Under the pieces are notes generated by a model that did not search any database, was not told where the DNA came from, and worked only from the letters and a program-made list of their open reading frames with translations. The translations under genes were made by a program, and so were the position numbers. From positions 248,001-312,000 of the forward strand of contig JAFLCG010000003.1 of assembly GCA_017303635.1 (NCBI GenBank): 64,000 bases of DNA. Reading direction: 5' to 3'. This document shows, one piece after another, positions 8,300 through 16,623 of this stretch. Source of the stretch: Anaerolineae bacterium (GTDB taxonomy: Bacteria; Chloroflexota; Anaerolineae; Aggregatilineales; Phototrophicaceae). Every line of letters begins with the position of its first letter. Position 1 is the first letter of the stretch.

Positions 8300-8965
8300 C
8301 TAGGCACTCAGGCTGGCGGCGAAATCGACAAAGCGCGCGCCATCGCGCAGGGGCTGACCATGCCCGAACAACACGGTGCGGGGATTCAGCGCTGCCAGCT
8401 TGCGCATCGAGGCGCGATTCCGGGCGATGTCATGGGTAAAGATGGTTGGGGGTTCGCCCAGTTCGGTTTGCAGAGTCACGAAGCTGACGTTGCGGGCCAC
8501 ATCGCCGAGGATCAGCGTGCGGTCGGACTCGCGCCAGAACGCCAGATGACCGGGACTATGCCCGGGCGTTTCGAGGACGGTGAATCCAGCCACTTCATTC
8601 CCTTCGTGCAGGGTGCGCTCCACGGGATGCGCCGGGCCAGTCCAGATCACATCAATGGCCCGGGTGACCAGGTTGCGGGGAATCTGCGCGCTCAGGTCGC
8701 CACTTTCCATGGCCGCGGCGTCGTGTTCCCCGCAGCGCAGGGGGATGTGGAAAGCGTCGCAGACGGCTTTGCTGGCGCCCTGATGATCGGGATGGGCATG
8801 GGTGAGCACATGGGCAGACAGCCGCTTCCCTTTGAGCTGGCGCAGGAGGCCCTGCTCTGCCATCCGGGTTGAGGCATCAATCAAGACATCCCCCACCAGA
8901 TAAACATTCACCAGATAGTCCGGCACACCTTTCAGCAAGTAGACATTATCCGCAACCGCATACAT
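8300..8965 (-). CDS. MBL-fold metallo-hydrolase
   Basis: 221 residues. The metal site HTHAHPDH (H56, H58, D60, H61) is complete, and LETPGHSPGHLAFW (third-histidine region) and GDVARN supply further ligands. It has no signal peptide and is probably a cytoplasmic hydrolase of the glyoxalase II/quorum-lactonase-like group; the substrate cannot be read from the sequence. I chose ATG 8965 (MYAVADNVYLLKG) because AAAGGA lies 8 nt upstream, inside the last codons of the tetR gene; the open frame extends 53 codons further but overlaps tetR. The 4-bp gap implies translational coupling with tetR. Confidence 0.88.
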   Translation of the reverse strand: MYAVADNVYLLKGVPDYLVNVYLVGDVLIDASTRMAEQGLLRQLKGKRLSAHVLTHAHPDHQGASKAVCDAFHIPLRCGEHDAAAMESGDLSAQIPRNLVTRAIDVIWTGPAHPVERTLHEGNEVAGFTVLETPGHSPGHLAFWRESDRTLILGDVARNVSFVTLQTELGEPPTIFTHDIARNRASMRKLAALNPRTVLFGHGQPLRDGARFVDFAASLSA

Positions 8966-8969
8966 GGTT

Positions 8970-9554
8970 TTATCCTTTTGAACGGAGGCACGTGATGTAT
9001 TGAATGAGGTGTTCGCCCGCCTGTTCGAGCGGCGCAGTATGGCGTTCGGCCCGGCTGAGGAGCAGACCGCCTTCGATGACGACCAGCGAAAAAGCCGCGA
9101 TGGACTCGGCCTGGGTGGCCTCATAGCCCGCCTGGATCAGGTAGGCAGCGATCTGCTGCTGCCAGCCGCGGTAAACAGCCTGGGCAGTGAGTTGAATGGA
9201 GTCGTTCTGGGCGGCAGCTTCCAGCGTCACCGTCGCTACCGGGCAGCCTTTCTGGTAGTCCGATTCGTGAAGCTGCTGCGCGAGGATCTGCACTACCGAA
9301 CGGATGGCCGTGGGCATATCCGGCGCGGCAAAGGCGGCGCTCAACGCCCCGGCCACCGCATCGCCGCCGACATGCATGGCAGCGGTCACCAATTCATCCT
9401 TACCACCCCGAAAGTAATAATAGAGGGAGCCAATGGGCGTGCCACTCTCCTGAGTGATCTGGTTGAGGCCGGTGGCATGGTAGCCCTGTACCGCCAGCAG
9501 TTCGGCGGTCTTTTCCAGCAAGCGGGTTTTGGTTTGGGTACCTTTTTGCATCAT
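8970..9554 (-). CDS. TetR/AcrR family repressor (LmrA/YxaF-like)
   Basis: 194 residues from ATG 9554 (a second ATG follows at 9551). N-terminal helix-turn-helix: KTRLLEKTAELLAVQGYHATGLNQITQESGTPIGSLYYYF. The ligand domain contains YQKGCPVATVTLEAA, the G-C-P motif of the LmrA/YxaF subgroup. It is the first gene of a two-gene operon with the MBL hydrolase, which it presumably represses together with itself through the palindrome at 9564-9583. The inducer is unknown. The longer frame from 9605 would run through that palindrome and the likely promoter and is rejected. Confidence 0.9.
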   Translation of the reverse strand: MMQKGTQTKTRLLEKTAELLAVQGYHATGLNQITQESGTPIGSLYYYFRGGKDELVTAAMHVGGDAVAGALSAAFAAPDMPTAIRSVVQILAQQLHESDYQKGCPVATVTLEAAAQNDSIQLTAQAVYRGWQQQIAAYLIQAGYEATQAESIAAFSLVVIEGGLLLSRAERHTAPLEQAGEHLIQYITCLRSKG

Positions 9555-9563
9555 AGCCTTATT

Positions 9564-9583
9564 TATGTAGAGCACTCTATATA
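9564..9583 (-). promoter_or_regulatory. candidate TetR autoregulatory operator
   Basis: A 20-bp palindrome, TAT-n-TAGAG-CA-CTCTA-n-ATA, with a single non-matching pair, centred 20 bp upstream of the tetR start. On the minus strand TTGCCA-17-TTAAAT lies just upstream as a possible promoter, so repressor binding would block transcription. Confidence 0.55.
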
Positions 9584-9689
9584 ATTTAAGCGCTGCGAAA
9601 TGCACCTGGCAAGGGCGAACCGGGTAGACCTAGACTAAAGTTCAGGCTAATGAGGTTTGATGAGCAAGATCGGTAAAGGCTACGAGCGC

Positions 9690-9825
9690 AAAGCCGGAAC
9701 CTTCCCTGAAAGGGACTTCCTTCGGTCGCACCCCCAGCCGCCTTCGGCGTCTTCTTTCGCTCCCCTCACTGGTTGATGGGGTGAGTTGACGCGGGAGCCG
9801 GGTCGCTGGAGAGGGGGAGGCTGCA
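9690..9825. repeat. copy of the dispersed inverted-repeat family
   Basis: The stretch from CCGCCTTCGGCGTCT (9738) to GAGAGGGGGAGGCT (9822) matches 7208-7293 almost base for base. The flanks differ. It fills most of the gap between tetR and the histidine kinase; I see no gene in 9584-9847. Confidence 0.7.
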
Positions 9826-9847
9826 TTCTCATTGCCGAGGATGGTTG

Positions 9848-11665
9848 TCAAACATCATCAGGGAGCAAGAGCGTGAAGACGGTCCCCTGCCCGGGTTCGC
9901 TTTCGACTTTCACGGTGCCGCCGTGCTGCTCAACCGCCAGTTTGACGATGCTGAGGCCGAGGCCCGTCCCTTCAATACTCACGGGGTAATTGTGGACGCG
10001 GTAGAAACGATCAAACAGGCGCGGGATGGCCTCCGGCGGGATGCCGATGCCATTGTCGATCACCTGTATCCGCACCTGGTTTTCGACCTGGACAACGCGG
10101 ATCTGGACCAAGCCCTTTTCCGGGGTGTACTTGATGGCGTTGGTAAGCAGGTTGACGATGGCCTGTTGAAGCCGAAGTGGATGACATTGGATCACCAGGT
10201 CCGGCGGGAGCACTTCCAACTGCACATGGATGTGCTTGGCTTCAGCCAGCGCCTTGACTTCGGCCACGATACTTTCCAACCAGCGCTGCAAGGCCACGGA
10301 TTCCAGTTGGAGGGCGGGTAGGGTTTCCAGCCGGGCGAGATCCAGCATATCTTCCAGCAACTGCCGAATCCGGGTGAAGCCATACTCGATCTGATCGAGA
10401 TACTCTATGATTTTTTCGTCGGTGGGCTTCAGACGCATTCTGAGCAGGGTGCTGGAGGTGCCGATGATGGTGAGCGGGTTCTTGATGTCATGGGTGGTGT
10501 GATGAAGGAAATCATCGCGCAACTGGGTGAGCCGTTCAAAGCGCTGCTGTTCGTGTTCGCGCAGGGCTTTCTGACGGCGACTTTCCGACTGGGCTTCCTG
10601 CGTTTCATACATAACGCGGAGGTTCGCCAGGGTGCGCTGGTTATTTTCACCCATCACCTTTTCATGCAGCGCCATATAGCGTTTGTAGTGCGTCAGCGCA
10701 GCGGCCGGATCCCCTTTATCCTCATAGACTTGGGCCAGAGTCTGATAGCAGCCGATGGCAAGCAAGTTCAATTGCTGCTTTTCGGCTTCCGTGAGCGCAC
10801 GGGTAAGCCAGCCGAGGGCCTGATCCGGGTTACCAAGCTGCTGCCAGGCTTTGCCCAAGTTCAACAGGGTCTCAATCATCTCCGCATTGAGTACATCCGG
10901 ACGGCTTTCCTTGAACCCCTTCAAGGCCGCTTCAAATAAACTGATGGCTTGCTGGTAATCGCTGCTTCGCAGTGCGACTTCGCCCAGGCTGCTCTGCGTA
11001 ACCGCCACCCCATAGCGATCGTCGGTTTGCTGGAAGAGGGCCATGGCGCAGTTGCCTGCTTCATAAGCCTGCGCGTATTGACCGAGTTTGGCGTAGTCCA
11101 CACAGCAGCTATTCCAGGCCACAGCCTGCAAGTGCACATTATCCAGTTTGACCAATAAATCGATCGCCTGCCGATAACAATTTACCGCCTCCTGCGAATC
11201 GCCGGCGTGGCTGTGTGTAACCCCCGCATACAGTAATGATCTGGCTTCTCCGTTCTGATCTTCCAGTGAACGGAATTGGTCAATGGCGCGCAGGTGGTAG
11301 TCCAGGGCCGTCGGCAACTCGCCCAGATCAGCATAGATTTGACCCAGCACGCGCAGCACAGTGGCTTCCTGCTGCCGATTGCCGAGTTCCATATAGAGCG
11401 ATAAGGCCTGCAAACCCGCCTGGATGGACAGGCCGTGTTCGCCCAGGATGCGCTGGACATAGCATTGGTTTTGCAGTGATAAGGCCAGGCCGGGCTGATC
11501 TGTATGGGCCTTTGCCAGTTCCCTGGCTTCGGTGACGAGCTTCAGGCAGCGCAAGGGATCACTATACAAGAGGTGATCCGCCAATTGATTGAGGGTACTC
11601 ACCCGTTCAAGGGGGGGCTGCAGTTGTTCCAGGCGTAATTCGAGTTCGGCGATTTGCTGATCCAT
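9848..11665 (-). CDS. TPR-containing cytoplasmic sensor histidine kinase
   Basis: 605 residues. Residues about 15-345 are tetratricopeptide repeats (for example GQIYADLGELPTALDYHLRAI and GKAWQQLGNPDQALGWLTRAL). A coiled coil follows (about 345-380), then the kinase core: H-box HDIKNPLTII with H392, N-box QAIVNLLTNAIKYTPE, G1 DNGIGIP and G2 GTGLGLSIVK. There is no signal peptide or membrane span, so sensing is internal, probably through protein contacts of the TPRs. No response regulator is adjacent. It is 17 bp downstream of a small STAS-like gene in the same operon. The ATG at 11665 has only a weak GGA upstream. Confidence 0.92.
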   Translation of the reverse strand: MDQQIAELELRLEQLQPPLERVSTLNQLADHLLYSDPLRCLKLVTEARELAKAHTDQPGLALSLQNQCYVQRILGEHGLSIQAGLQALSLYMELGNRQQEATVLRVLGQIYADLGELPTALDYHLRAIDQFRSLEDQNGEARSLLYAGVTHSHAGDSQEAVNCYRQAIDLLVKLDNVHLQAVAWNSCCVDYAKLGQYAQAYEAGNCAMALFQQTDDRYGVAVTQSSLGEVALRSSDYQQAISLFEAALKGFKESRPDVLNAEMIETLLNLGKAWQQLGNPDQALGWLTRALTEAEKQQLNLLAIGCYQTLAQVYEDKGDPAAALTHYKRYMALHEKVMGENNQRTLANLRVMYETQEAQSESRRQKALREHEQQRFERLTQLRDDFLHHTTHDIKNPLTIIGTSSTLLRMRLKPTDEKIIEYLDQIEYGFTRIRQLLEDMLDLARLETLPALQLESVALQRWLESIVAEVKALAEAKHIHVQLEVLPPDLVIQCHPLRLQQAIVNLLTNAIKYTPEKGLVQIRVVQVENQVRIQVIDNGIGIPPEAIPRLFDRFYRVHNYPVSIEGTGLGLSIVKLAVEQHGGTVKVESEPGQGTVFTLLLPDDV

Positions 11666-11682
11666 GATCCATATCGATTTGG

Positions 11683-12069
11683 TTAGGTCGTGTTCAATTC
11701 ACCCGTCCCAGGCTGGACCACGAGGGATTCAGCGTGTTGGCGAGCTTCTTCAAGGGTACGGAAGACCTCGGTTTGATTGCGTTTGCCGAGCAGACTGATA
11801 TTGCTGGCGCTGCCGCTGACCACAACATTGGTCGCAACGACCACGCGCTTGACGTTCCGGGTATAAGACGCTTTGCTGAAAATATCGTGGGCCCCGACTG
11901 AAACACGGCTCACGCCCAGTGCATCTACGAGCGCGACAATCGGTACTGGACTTTGCGCAGCGGCCTCTTTCAGGCGGGTGGCCCATTCACGGGCATCTTC
12001 AGGGGTGATTACATCCACTTCGCGGGCAAAAAAGATCCGATCCTGAAAGTGATAATCCTGAATGGGCAT
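11683..12069 (-). CDS. small STAS/SpoIIAA-like protein
   Basis: 128 residues from ATG 12069, which has AGAGG 5 nt upstream; an in-frame start at 12087 lacks this. The pattern of alternating strands and helices (DRIFFAREVDVITPEDAREWATRL; PVPIVALVDALGVSRVSVGAHDIFS; VKRVVVATNV; EVFRTLEEARQHAESL) resembles the SpoIIAA-like/STAS fold, in which a central D/S region contacts nucleotide-binding partners. The assignment is by pattern only. It is co-oriented and 17 bp upstream of the TPR histidine kinase and could be an anti-anti-sigma-type or regulatory partner of that kinase. A strong hairpin separates it from the upstream VWA gene. Confidence 0.5.
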   Translation of the reverse strand: MPIQDYHFQDRIFFAREVDVITPEDAREWATRLKEAAAQSPVPIVALVDALGVSRVSVGAHDIFSKASYTRNVKRVVVATNVVVSGSASNISLLGKRNQTEVFRTLEEARQHAESLVVQPGTGELNTT

Positions 12070-12117
12070 TTTTACCTCTCTATGCAATCAACAACACGAG
12101 TAATGCGATGATGCAGT

Positions 12118-12151
12118 CGTCCCCATCCCGCCCTGCGGCGGGATGGGGACG
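12118..12151 (-). terminator. strong GC hairpin after the VWA gene
   Basis: Fifteen-nt arms (12118-12132 and 12137-12151) pair perfectly round a CTGC loop, 9 nt past the VWA stop codon. There is no T tract. It should separate the VWA transcript from the STAS/kinase operon. Confidence 0.55.
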
Positions 12152-12160
12152 AGGTAGAGA

Positions 12161-13927
12161 CTAGAAGTAACTGCCGATGATCTCCAGCACACGCCCGATG
12201 TTGGAGGGATCCCCGGATTGGACGGTGGTATTGCTGGCACGGGCGATGCTGCCCAAGGTGCGCGTATCGGCATTCGAGCCATAGGCGACGGGAATGACGA
12301 TCACAGGATTGAGGCTATCGCGACTGGCTTCGATAGCGGCGATGACATCATTGAGGGTGGCGCGGTCACTTTCTGTGTCTTCGCCATCGCTCAAGACGAC
12401 AACGGCCCGGATACGGTCTTCAGCTTCTTCGGCGTTGAGTTCTGTCACCACGCGCTGGAGGGCATCAAAGAGGGCGGTGCCGCCATCCGCGCGCAGGTTC
12501 TGAATGGTGAGGCGCATTTCACTACGATTGGACTCGACATTATCCAGCGCGACCCGTTCATCAACCCCGCTGTTAAAGACGGTCAGGCCGATCCGGTTAT
12601 TGCTCTCCATGATGTTGAGGAACACTTCCGCCGCTTGCCGCGCCTGCCCAATCTTGTCTTCATCGAGCATTGAACCGGAAACATCCATCAGGATGATGAT
12701 GTCCGCCTGCTTCTTGACCACCGACCAGCTATCCTGAATGGCGACGATCACATCGGCATTCGGCACATTCAGAATGGTGCGCGGCTGGTTGGGATCAATC
12801 CCGTTTTCGGCGGTGAAGGGGAAGCCCAACTGAACATTGGTATTCACCGGGCGGAAGCCTTCGGCCATGATGATCTGCTGAGCTGGTTCGGCGATCACGT
12901 ATTCGGTGAAGATACGGGCGGCAGCCTGCTGCTCCGGAGTCACCCAGTCGGCATTGACGATGCCAAAGGGATGCTCATGCCAGAAGGTTCCCTCTTTGGG
13001 GTAAAGAGCGACCAGCTTTTCCGGCGGTTTATACTGGGTCAGCCCCCGGTTGATATAGATCAGGTCGTTTTCTTCTAGCGCGACAAAGTCCAGGTATTCC
13101 GGCCCCTGCGCGATGTATTCCTTGAACTCGGTCGTCCGCCGTGAGTAGTGACGGATAAGCTGCTCAATTTCACGGACGCCCTGCTGCACATCAGCATTGC
13201 GGACTTCCGCCAGCGTCAGCTCGCGCCCGGTGAAACCCGTTGCCCGCGCCGCCGCGTAGAACTCGGCGATGAGCGTGCTGAGGCCGGTCGAACTGATGAA
13301 GGGATCGGTATGCCCGTAGTAGACTGTTCTGCGGCAGTCCGGGATGCCATAGTCACACCAGCCGTTGGGGCTGTTGAGGACATCCAGCAGTTCTTCCCAG
13401 CCGATTTCCTGATAGCCGACTTTCTCCTGAATGGCGCGCAAGCGGCTTTCCCAGATGGCCATGACAACCGGGGCATTGGCTGTCCCCTGCACGTTACCCA
13501 TGTCGAAGATTTCCCGACCGGCGCGTTCGTTCGCCAGCGCCAGCCAGTGACTCACTGACGGTTGGAAGATGACCGGGCGGGCCACATTGGCGTTATTGGG
13601 CGAGATGATGGCATTGACGATGCCATCGGTGACGGTTCCAGAGGAACCACCCACACCATTGGTCGGGTCTACCACCCACACCGGGCGCTCACCACTGGCA
13701 TAGCGCTCGCCAGTTGCCGGGTTGGTGCCACCCGCGCTGATCTGGTTGAATTCCGTGATGAGGCGCGGCATATACTGGGCCGATTCCGGCGCATAAATGA
13801 TGCTGACCTCCACCGCGTTGCTGGGTGCAGTGAGGCCGGTGGTGGTCGAGCCACCCCCGCTGGTATCACAGGCGGCGAGCAGCGCCAGCATTGTGACCAG
13901 TAATATGAGCATAGCGGTACGTTTCAT
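12161..13927 (-). CDS. lipoprotein with ABC substrate-binding-like domain fused to VWA domain
   Basis: 588 residues. MKRTAMLILLVTMLALLAAC is a lipoprotein signal peptide with lipobox LAAC; AAGGA lies upstream of ATG 13927. Residues about 40-390 resemble a periplasmic-binding (SBP_bac_11-like) fold with NPATGERYASGERPVW and DPTNGVGGSSG. Residues about 410-588 form a von Willebrand A domain with a complete MIDAS: DVSGS (D-x-S-x-S), GGTALFDAL (Thr) and SDGEDT (Asp). It is thus an exported, membrane-anchored protein that may bind a ligand and, through metal, another protein. No permease is adjacent. It lies downstream of a second exported binding-type protein. Function unknown. Confidence 0.85.
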   Translation of the reverse strand: MKRTAMLILLVTMLALLAACDTSGGGSTTTGLTAPSNAVEVSIIYAPESAQYMPRLITEFNQISAGGTNPATGERYASGERPVWVVDPTNGVGGSSGTVTDGIVNAIISPNNANVARPVIFQPSVSHWLALANERAGREIFDMGNVQGTANAPVVMAIWESRLRAIQEKVGYQEIGWEELLDVLNSPNGWCDYGIPDCRRTVYYGHTDPFISSTGLSTLIAEFYAAARATGFTGRELTLAEVRNADVQQGVREIEQLIRHYSRRTTEFKEYIAQGPEYLDFVALEENDLIYINRGLTQYKPPEKLVALYPKEGTFWHEHPFGIVNADWVTPEQQAAARIFTEYVIAEPAQQIIMAEGFRPVNTNVQLGFPFTAENGIDPNQPRTILNVPNADVIVAIQDSWSVVKKQADIIILMDVSGSMLDEDKIGQARQAAEVFLNIMESNNRIGLTVFNSGVDERVALDNVESNRSEMRLTIQNLRADGGTALFDALQRVVTELNAEEAEDRIRAVVVLSDGEDTESDRATLNDVIAAIEASRDSLNPVIVIPVAYGSNADTRTLGSIARASNTTVQSGDPSNIGRVLEIIGSYF

Positions 13928-13992
13928 CGGTCTATGTCCTTCCGTCAAATCAACCCCGGACGTGCAAAAGCGAATCGGTGTTGTCACCTGGT

Positions 13993-14048
13993 GGACGCTA
14001 TGAATGGCGTCCCTACATCGGCCCGGACGCGCCGTTGCGCATCCCTAC
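13993..14048. repeat. two adjacent CCCTAC-capped palindromes
   Basis: Unit 1 is GGACGC-(8 nt)-GCGTCC plus CTAC (13993-14016). Unit 2 is GGACGCGCCGTTGCGCATCC plus CTAC (14025-14048). The second contributes the stop codon of the minus-strand gene at 14045. A near copy of unit 1 lies at 60074-60097 (21 of 24 bases). Confidence 0.65.
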
Positions 14049-15151
14049 TGCTGCGCGGCCCATTCAACGATCCCCTGCACATCGCCGCGTGAAGGCGGGA
14101 CGACCGCTTGACCGTAATTCGGGGTCAAGGCAATGCCATAGGGGATGCCCAGCGAGAAAGTTTCATCCGTCACGGCGGGTTCGGTCGCCGCCGGGCGCAG
14201 ACCGAACTCCGTCAGGCGGGCCTGCTGGTCGGCACGTGTCAACCAGCTTTGGAGCAGATCAAGCGCTGGGGCAATCTCCGGCGCCGTGTTGAGGTCAGGC
14301 GTCCAGCGCGCAAAGGGGAAGGTCAACACGAATTGATAAGCCGGATAGTTGAAAACGAAGCCTTGTTCATGGCGGACCAGACCGGGCAGGTTATTCAGCC
14401 AGAGCGACTCCGGCAGCAGGGCGACTTCGACGGTCGAATCGTAGCTGCTCGCCATCGTCCGGGCGGGGTCCGCGCCGAGCGTATTGAAGTTCACCACGCT
14501 GTTGAGTAAACCCGCCGCGACGGTCCGATAGGAGCCGCTGAGATCGGAAGCGGTCAACTGAGGATTCTCCGCCAGATCGGCGGCCCCGGTCAGCAGTACC
14601 GCCAGGCCGCCCATTTTCCGTGACGGTTGTTGGAGCCCCAGGTCAATAAAGCCCCAGGCAGCCTGCCCGCCGATTTGATCCCAACGCCCGGCTTCAGCCG
14701 CACGGCGTACTGCGCCGAAGTCGAGGGGTTGGGCACCATTCTCTGTGAGGATATTCACCCGACTGGGGTAGCCCCCCCACACCAGCGGAGTCCGCGCCAG
14801 TGAGTCCTGACTGGTCGTAAATGGGAGCCCTTCACTGGAGGCATAGCCGACCGAAAGCGACGCCGAGGGGATCCAGGCATCCGGGTGGTTGGTGGGTGTC
14901 CAATTGGCACGTCCGCCCCACACATCCGGGTCATCAATCACGATGGTGACAAACTGGACTCGGCGGGTGCTGTTAATGAGCGGTTGGGTGGCATTCACAT
15001 CGCGGATAACCGCTTCGGCCCAACCCGCGATCAGCGGATCGACGGCAATACGCACTTCCAGCGCCGGTTGGGCACGCAGGAATTGGCTCGCGCCGACAAT
15101 GGCAGCGGCCAAGAGCGCAAAGAGGATGACAAAGATGCTGCCTCGTCTCAT
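14045..15151 (-). CDS. exported substrate-binding-like protein
   Basis: 368 residues from ATG 15151, which has AAGGA 6 nt upstream. MRRGSIFVILFALLAAAIVGASQFL is a signal peptide or anchor without a lipobox cysteine. The mature part (ALEVRIAVDPLIAGWAEAVIRDVNATQP; DDPDVWGGRANWTPTNHPDAWIPSASLSVGYA) has the look of a periplasmic-binding-protein type II fold, as in the N-terminal part of the neighbouring VWA protein. The two genes are co-oriented, separated by 117 bp with two palindromes, and probably act together at the cell surface. No transporter genes accompany them. The TAG stop is supplied by a dispersed palindrome, so the natural C-terminus may have been longer. Confidence 0.7.
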   Translation of the reverse strand: MRRGSIFVILFALLAAAIVGASQFLRAQPALEVRIAVDPLIAGWAEAVIRDVNATQPLINSTRRVQFVTIVIDDPDVWGGRANWTPTNHPDAWIPSASLSVGYASSEGLPFTTSQDSLARTPLVWGGYPSRVNILTENGAQPLDFGAVRRAAEAGRWDQIGGQAAWGFIDLGLQQPSRKMGGLAVLLTGAADLAENPQLTASDLSGSYRTVAAGLLNSVVNFNTLGADPARTMASSYDSTVEVALLPESLWLNNLPGLVRHEQGFVFNYPAYQFVLTFPFARWTPDLNTAPEIAPALDLLQSWLTRADQQARLTEFGLRPAATEPAVTDETFSLGIPYGIALTPNYGQAVVPPSRGDVQGIVEWAAQQ

Positions 15152-15201
15152 GCGGGTCCTTTTTTCATGCTGGTGTACCGTCCATTGGGTACGTATCAAG
15201 C

Positions 15202-15230
15202 ATAGCACAGGAGCGGGGTCACAGCATTAA
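15202..15230 (-). promoter_or_regulatory. possible promoter for the binding-protein pair
   Basis: On the minus strand TTAATG (complement of 15225-15230), 17-nt spacer, TGCTAT (complement of 15202-15207). The -35 box is poor. Confidence 0.3.
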
Positions 15231-15286
15231 CCTAAAAATGGGGGGTTGAGGCCAAAAGTGTGGACCCTATCAGGCGAAGAATGGCG

Positions 15287-16057
15287 TCACCGGACGCCCT
15301 CAATCCACTCCCGGTACCAGTACTGATAGACTTCCTGATAGCCCAGGGACTGGTAGAGCCGCAAAGCGGGTGCATTGTGGAGCATCACCTGGAGGTAGGC
15401 ATGGTGTGCGCCCTGCGCCCGGCCCCAGGCCATGATCTGCTGACAGATGGCTCGGCCAAAGCCTTTGCCCCGTTCAGCCGGGTCCGTCGCAATATCGAAC
15501 AGGCCAATCCAGCCCGCATCCAGCACACCCATCCCGACCGCGACTGGCTCGCCGTTGGCGATCAGACGCACAAAAGCAGTCGGCACCACCAACAGACGCA
15601 GGACCTGCGCCATCAGTTCCAAATCACGTTCGGGCATCTCTCGCAGCACGCCGGCCAGCGCAAGCCAATCACCTGTCAGGCGGGTCTCGATCAGGCATTC
15701 CGCAGCGTGTGGAGCCGTAAGATGCAGATTCTCCGAGGTTAGCTCAGCGATTTGCAGGCTGGTGGAACGCGCCCGCTGATAGCCCCGTTGTTCGAGGGCC
15801 GCTTCCAGATGAGAGGGTTCGGCGGCGGGAGTCAGCTTGAAGGCTGGTTTGATGCCCTGGGCACGATAGCGGGCTTCGGCACGGTCAATCTTGGCGTCGA
15901 GCGAGTCCAGGCCGGGATACAGCGGGTAGACGCTGTTGGCCCGTCCACTATAGCCCCCGGCAAAGCGCTGTACCCAGCCGTCATCAATGATTGTCTGGAA
16001 GGACGGCCAGGCCGTCATTGACCGGGATTCAAGGTCGCGGATCAGATCAGCAGACAT
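15287..16057 (-). CDS. GNAT family N-acetyltransferase
   Basis: 256 residues. The acetyl-CoA site is in the C-terminal half: IGLFDIATDPAERGKGFGRAICQQIMAWG (motif A, R/Q-x-x-G-x-G/A type, here ERGKGFG), followed by YLQVMLHNAPALRLYQSLGYQEVYQYWYR (motif B). The N-terminal half (WVQRFAGGYSGRANSVYPLY) matches a tandem-GNAT-like arrangement seen in unassigned acetyltransferases. The substrate is unknown. The start is 8 nt downstream of the P-loop kinase gene, so the two form an operon. A short GGCGTC/GACGCC hairpin overlaps the stop codon and may aid termination. Confidence 0.88.
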   Translation of the reverse strand: MSADLIRDLESRSMTAWPSFQTIIDDGWVQRFAGGYSGRANSVYPLYPGLDSLDAKIDRAEARYRAQGIKPAFKLTPAAEPSHLEAALEQRGYQRARSTSLQIAELTSENLHLTAPHAAECLIETRLTGDWLALAGVLREMPERDLELMAQVLRLLVVPTAFVRLIANGEPVAVGMGVLDAGWIGLFDIATDPAERGKGFGRAICQQIMAWGRAQGAHHAYLQVMLHNAPALRLYQSLGYQEVYQYWYREWIEGVR

Positions 16058-16065
16058 GAGAGACC

Positions 16066-16623
16066 TTATTCGTAGCGTTCAGTCGGCTGATTGGGCACGT
16101 AAGCTTGTCTGCCTGCCCGCCGAATGTGTTCCAGCACAATGGGTAAATTGTGTTCCGGTGGATAGAGCGAGTCGACGGTCAGGGCATTATTGTTCCAGGG
16201 TTGATAGTAATCCCGCATGCGCATCACGTCACTCCAGCCGACTGGTCGCCAACCGGGGACGTACTGCACACGCTGATTCATCCGGCGCTGCCATTCCTGG
16301 TCATCGGAACAATGGAAGTAAAGGGCGCAGAACTTGGCCTGATGACGCGCTGCGATCTCGCTGGCAACCATGCGGAAGTGGTCCAAGGGGAAGGTGGCGT
16401 CCAGAATAACCGTCAGCCCCAGCGAAAGCTGCTCATCCGCCATATCCAGAATCAGATAGTAGCCATCGCCACTGTTTTCAGCCGCCAGGTGGTGATCCCG
16501 CAAGACGCGCTGCATCCGGTCTTTGGCAAAGACGGGAACACTCAGCCGATGGGAAACCATACGCGCGAGCGTGGTCTTGCCACTGCCCGGCATCCCGGCA
16601 AATAAGATCAGGGTCTTTTCCAT
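16066..16623 (-). CDS. AAA/zeta-toxin-like P-loop kinase
   Basis: 185 residues from ATG 16623, preceded by GGAGG 9 nt upstream. Walker A GMPGSGKTTLA lies at residues 10-20 and the LTVILDATF stretch (strand 3 with Asp) near 75. Length and layout (VPVFAKDRMQRVLRD after the P-loop, then a helical lid with R-x-x-x-R) match small ATP-dependent kinases of the adenylylsulfate/zeta-toxin/gluconate kinase type. The phosphorylated substrate cannot be told from sequence. It forms a two-gene operon with the GNAT enzyme; kinase plus acetyltransferase pairs sometimes modify small molecules such as antibiotics, but nothing specific supports that here. Confidence 0.85.
   Translation of the reverse strand: MEKTLILFAGMPGSGKTTLARMVSHRLSVPVFAKDRMQRVLRDHHLAAENSGDGYYLILDMADEQLSLGLTVILDATFPLDHFRMVASEIAARHQAKFCALYFHCSDDQEWQRRMNQRVQYVPGWRPVGWSDVMRMRDYYQPWNNNALTVDSLYPPEHNLPIVLEHIRRAGRQAYVPNQPTERYE

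Noticed and set aside
9642..9851. 69-codon frame between tetR and the histidine kinase
   Set aside because: Made of dispersed repeat sequence; composition (R-R-R-R) matches the repeat in other copies.
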